This document shows, one piece after another, positions 3,990-5,794 of a DNA stretch of 5,794 nucleotides. This DNA comes from Chloroflexota bacterium (GTDB lineage Bacteria > Chloroflexota > Anaerolineae > B4-G1), in the NCBI GenBank assembly GCA_003648125.1, contig QMOE01000179.1:1-5794 (forward strand). Reading direction: 5' to 3'. The notes under the pieces are model-generated. The model was not told the origin of the DNA. It worked only from the letters and a program-made list of their open reading frames with translations, and did no database searches. Made by a program: the position numbers and the translations under genes. Within the stretch, counting starts at the first letter, position 1. Every line of letters begins with the position of its first letter.

Positions 3990-5794
3990 TTATGGAGACG
4001 TAACTTCCAGGCCCTCGATCAGGACTTTGTCGTCGGTGGCCTGGCCGCTGGCGTCGAGCACAGGCAGGCGCTGCATGGTGCGCAACAGATACCAGCCAAT
4101 CTCCACCTGATACGTGCCCGGCGGCGCATCTGGCAACAGGCGCACAGTGTAGGTATCGCTGAACGTCTTGCCCTCGGTCCACTGGCTGGTGGGGTAAGTG
4201 CCGTCCTGGGGCCAGACGTCAATCTGACCGCGCAGTTGCCCTTGCTCGTCCAACAGGTGGATGAACAGGGTATAATCCTCGCTCATCTGGCGCTGTCCCT
4301 GCCAGACCAGGGTAACGGGCAGCGTCTCACCTGGGTAAAGCTGTCGCCGTCCCAGTTCGGCGTCGAGCAGTAGAATCTGTCCATCGAAATTGGCGATGGC
4401 TTCGGCGACGAGCGGAAAGCCCTGTACGCGGATGCTCCCCAGGCCGCACGTCGGCGTCGCTGGGGACAGCCAGGCGCAGCGTGCGGGGATGGCCTCTCCC
4501 GTTGGCGTGCGCAATCCGATCTGCACCCGTACCACGCCGGTCGTCTCTGGCATGGATAGGGTATGCCGGCTGAGGATGGTGCCCCCAACCGGCCAGCGGG
4601 ATGGTGGGTACTCGCCGTGGAAGGGCGGCACGCTCTCCCCGGCGACGATCTGCCCTTGTTCATCCACCAGCTCCCACACCAGCTCGAAGTCGGGGCCGGG
4701 GTGCAGCCGTTGCCAGACCAGGGTGAGCGCTACCTCACTGCCCGGCCGGGCGGTCGCCGGGTGATCGTAGCCCAGAAGCAGCAGGTCGTCAGCAAAGCGT
4801 GCCCGCCGGGGATGCGCGACGGCGGTAGATGGCGTAGGAACGGCTTCGAGATGAACTGTGCCCAAGGTGAGGTAATCTTCCCCGCTGCCTATGATGGATA
4901 GTCCCTGCTGGGCGAAAGGGGGAAAGAGACCCACGTCGAGACGGTAATCGCCGGGCGGGATAAAGGGGGGGAGGGTGATCTCGTGATAGTCGGGAATCAC
5001 CTCTGGCGGCTTCCAGGCGGCGGTGGGGTAGAGCCCACTCACCGGGTGTCCTTCCGATTCCCACCACACGCGCCCGCCGGAGCTTACCAGCCGCAGGCGG
5101 ACGTGGTAGTTCGCGGGCACGGGAGTCATCGCCTGCCAGAACAGAGTGAGGCGCAGGGGCCGGCCCTGGCGCGCGGTCAGTGCGTCGGCGTTGAACCCCA
5201 GCAGGCGGATGTGTTCCCCAAAGGTAGCGTCCAGCGGATAATCGAGGGGCGGTGTGGCGGTCAGCGGGGCGGTACCCACCTCGACCAGCAGGCCCAGGGA
5301 GCGCAAGTGATACACACTCTCTAGATGCGGCAGGAAACGGGCCAGGTAAACGGTCTGTCCGGCGGACAGGCGGGCGTTGAGTTCCTCGTAGTATCCAGCC
5401 TCGTCGCCGCGCACGATGGGCTCCAGGTCGGGGCGCACGCCTTCCACGCGGTTGAGGTAGTACAGGGGGGCGATTTTGTCACTATCGGCCAGGATGGCCG
5501 CTCCCTGGGCGATGGGCAGGCGCAGCACGGCCTTGCCCCAGCGACGAGCGGCCCACTCGTCGCTGCGATCCACGGCGGGCAGGTTGGTCCACACCAGGCT
5601 CAAAGGAAGCAGCAGGGCCAGAGTCCACACGACGGACGGGGCCGCCACGCTGGGCGTGCGACCGGGCAAGCGGGTTGCCAGTTTAGCCAGTCTCCACGCC
5701 CCAACTCCGATGCATACGGCGTGGATCGCCTGGGCCGGAATGAGGAAGACGGAGATGTCGGGCACGTAGTAGTTCAGACCGTAGAAGCTGTAGG
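3990..5794 (-). CDS. DUF2723-like membrane glycosyltransferase-type protein, C-terminal part with three tandem beta repeats
   Basis: 600 codons are visible and the 5' end is outside the window. The first visible residues (YSFYGLNYYVPDISVFLIPA) fit the 'NYxxxDIxxYFIPAY' end of DUF2723-type polytopic proteins, a predicted protein/lipid glycosyltransferase-like family with distant relatives among PMT/TMEM260 enzymes. Counting from the GTG at 5765, membrane segments lie at about 5-24 and 43-60. The rest is soluble and probably outside the membrane. Residues about 65-165 (DRSDEWAARRWG, ADSDKIAPLYYLNRVEG) are a family-like domain. From 181 to 588 are three divergent about 130-residue repeats, each with an LTLxWQ strand, a GxYPxxxW turn and a (P/T)(P/T)GxYxxxxG(L/W) strand. 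The only two cysteines of the soluble part (430 and 440) sit in repeat 2. The catalytic N-terminus cannot be seen, so the enzyme role is inferred. A promoter and hairpin separate it from the min genes, so it is probably not in the same operon. Confidence 0.75.
   Translation of the reverse strand, partial: YSFYGLNYYVPDISVFLIPAQAIHAVCIGVGAWRLAKLATRLPGRTPSVAAPSVVWTLALLLPLSLVWTNLPAVDRSDEWAARRWGKAVLRLPIAQGAAILADSDKIAPLYYLNRVEGVRPDLEPIVRGDEAGYYEELNARLSAGQTVYLARFLPHLESVYHLRSLGLLVEVGTAPLTATPPLDYPLDATFGEHIRLLGFNADALTARQGRPLRLTLFWQAMTPVPANYHVRLRLVSSGGRVWWESEGHPVSGLYPTAAWKPPEVIPDYHEITLPPFIPPGDYRLDVGLFPPFAQQGLSIIGSGEDYLTLGTVHLEAVPTPSTAVAHPRRARFADDLLLLGYDHPATARPGSEVALTLVWQRLHPGPDFELVWELVDEQGQIVAGESVPPFHGEYPPSRWPVGGTILSRHTLSMPETTGVVRVQIGLRTPTGEAIPARCAWLSPATPTCGLGSIRVQGFPLVAEAIANFDGQILLLDAELGRRQLYPGETLPVTLVWQGQRQMSEDYTLFIHLLDEQGQLRGQIDVWPQDGTYPTSQWTEGKTFSDTYTVRLLPDAPPGTYQVEIGWYLLRTMQRLPVLDASGQATDDKVLIEGLEVTSP
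4002..5225 (-). repeat. Region coding three tandem Ig-like/beta-sandwich-type protein repeats
   Basis: Repeat 1 is coded by about 5225-4845, repeat 2 by about 4799-4416 and repeat 3 by about 4394-4002. Shared landmarks, in the same order in each copy: LTLFWQ / LTLVWQ / VTLVWQ, then GLYPTAAW / GEYPPSRW / GTYPTSQW, then PPGDYRLDVGL / TTGVVRVQIGL / PPGTYQVEIGW. A leading LLGF / LLGYD / LLLDAE strand opens each copy. The repeats are clear at protein level only. The all-beta fold is inferred from the alternating hydrophobic pattern. Confidence 0.65.

Overview
The window looks like a piece of bacterial chromosome whose real genes all lie on the minus strand, so it is read here from high to low coordinates. 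It is GC-rich. The gene set is minC, minD, minE and rodA, plus a membrane glycosyltransferase-like protein with tandem C-terminal 'LTLxWQ ... YPTSxW ... PPGxYxxxVGL' repeats and a URO-D-fold protein of the non-HemE kind. Together these suggest a rod-shaped or filamentous member of the Chloroflexota (Anaerolineae-like). That assignment is inference from protein style, not from a marker gene.

Layout. From 5794 to 3990 runs the C-terminal part of a large membrane protein that starts outside the window. It holds the last two membrane segments of a DUF2723-like family member, then a soluble region with three divergent copies of an about 130-residue beta-rich repeat. The gap at 3858-3989 carries a perfect 8-bp hairpin preceded by GTAG (REP-like) and a strong-looking sigma70-type promoter firing leftward. 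Next come minC (3857-3174), a gap with a second possible promoter, minD (3065-2265), a 98-bp gap with two short palindromes, a solo HicB-like gene (2166-1966), minE (1956-1690), rodA (1615-524) and the first 169 codons of a URO-D superfamily gene (509 to beyond 1).

How the genes fit together. MinC, MinD and MinE form the oscillating system that keeps FtsZ rings away from the poles. RodA is the SEDS glycan polymerase of the elongation machinery. A min-rodA neighbourhood is known from other bacteria, so this is a cell-shape and division-site operon. Unusual points are the orphan HicB-domain gene placed between minD and minE, nine bases before minE and apparently sharing its ribosome-binding region, and the URO-D-like gene following rodA by only 14 bases. 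No HicA toxin, mobile element, CRISPR array or RNA gene was seen. No gene-free stretch exceeds about 135 bases.
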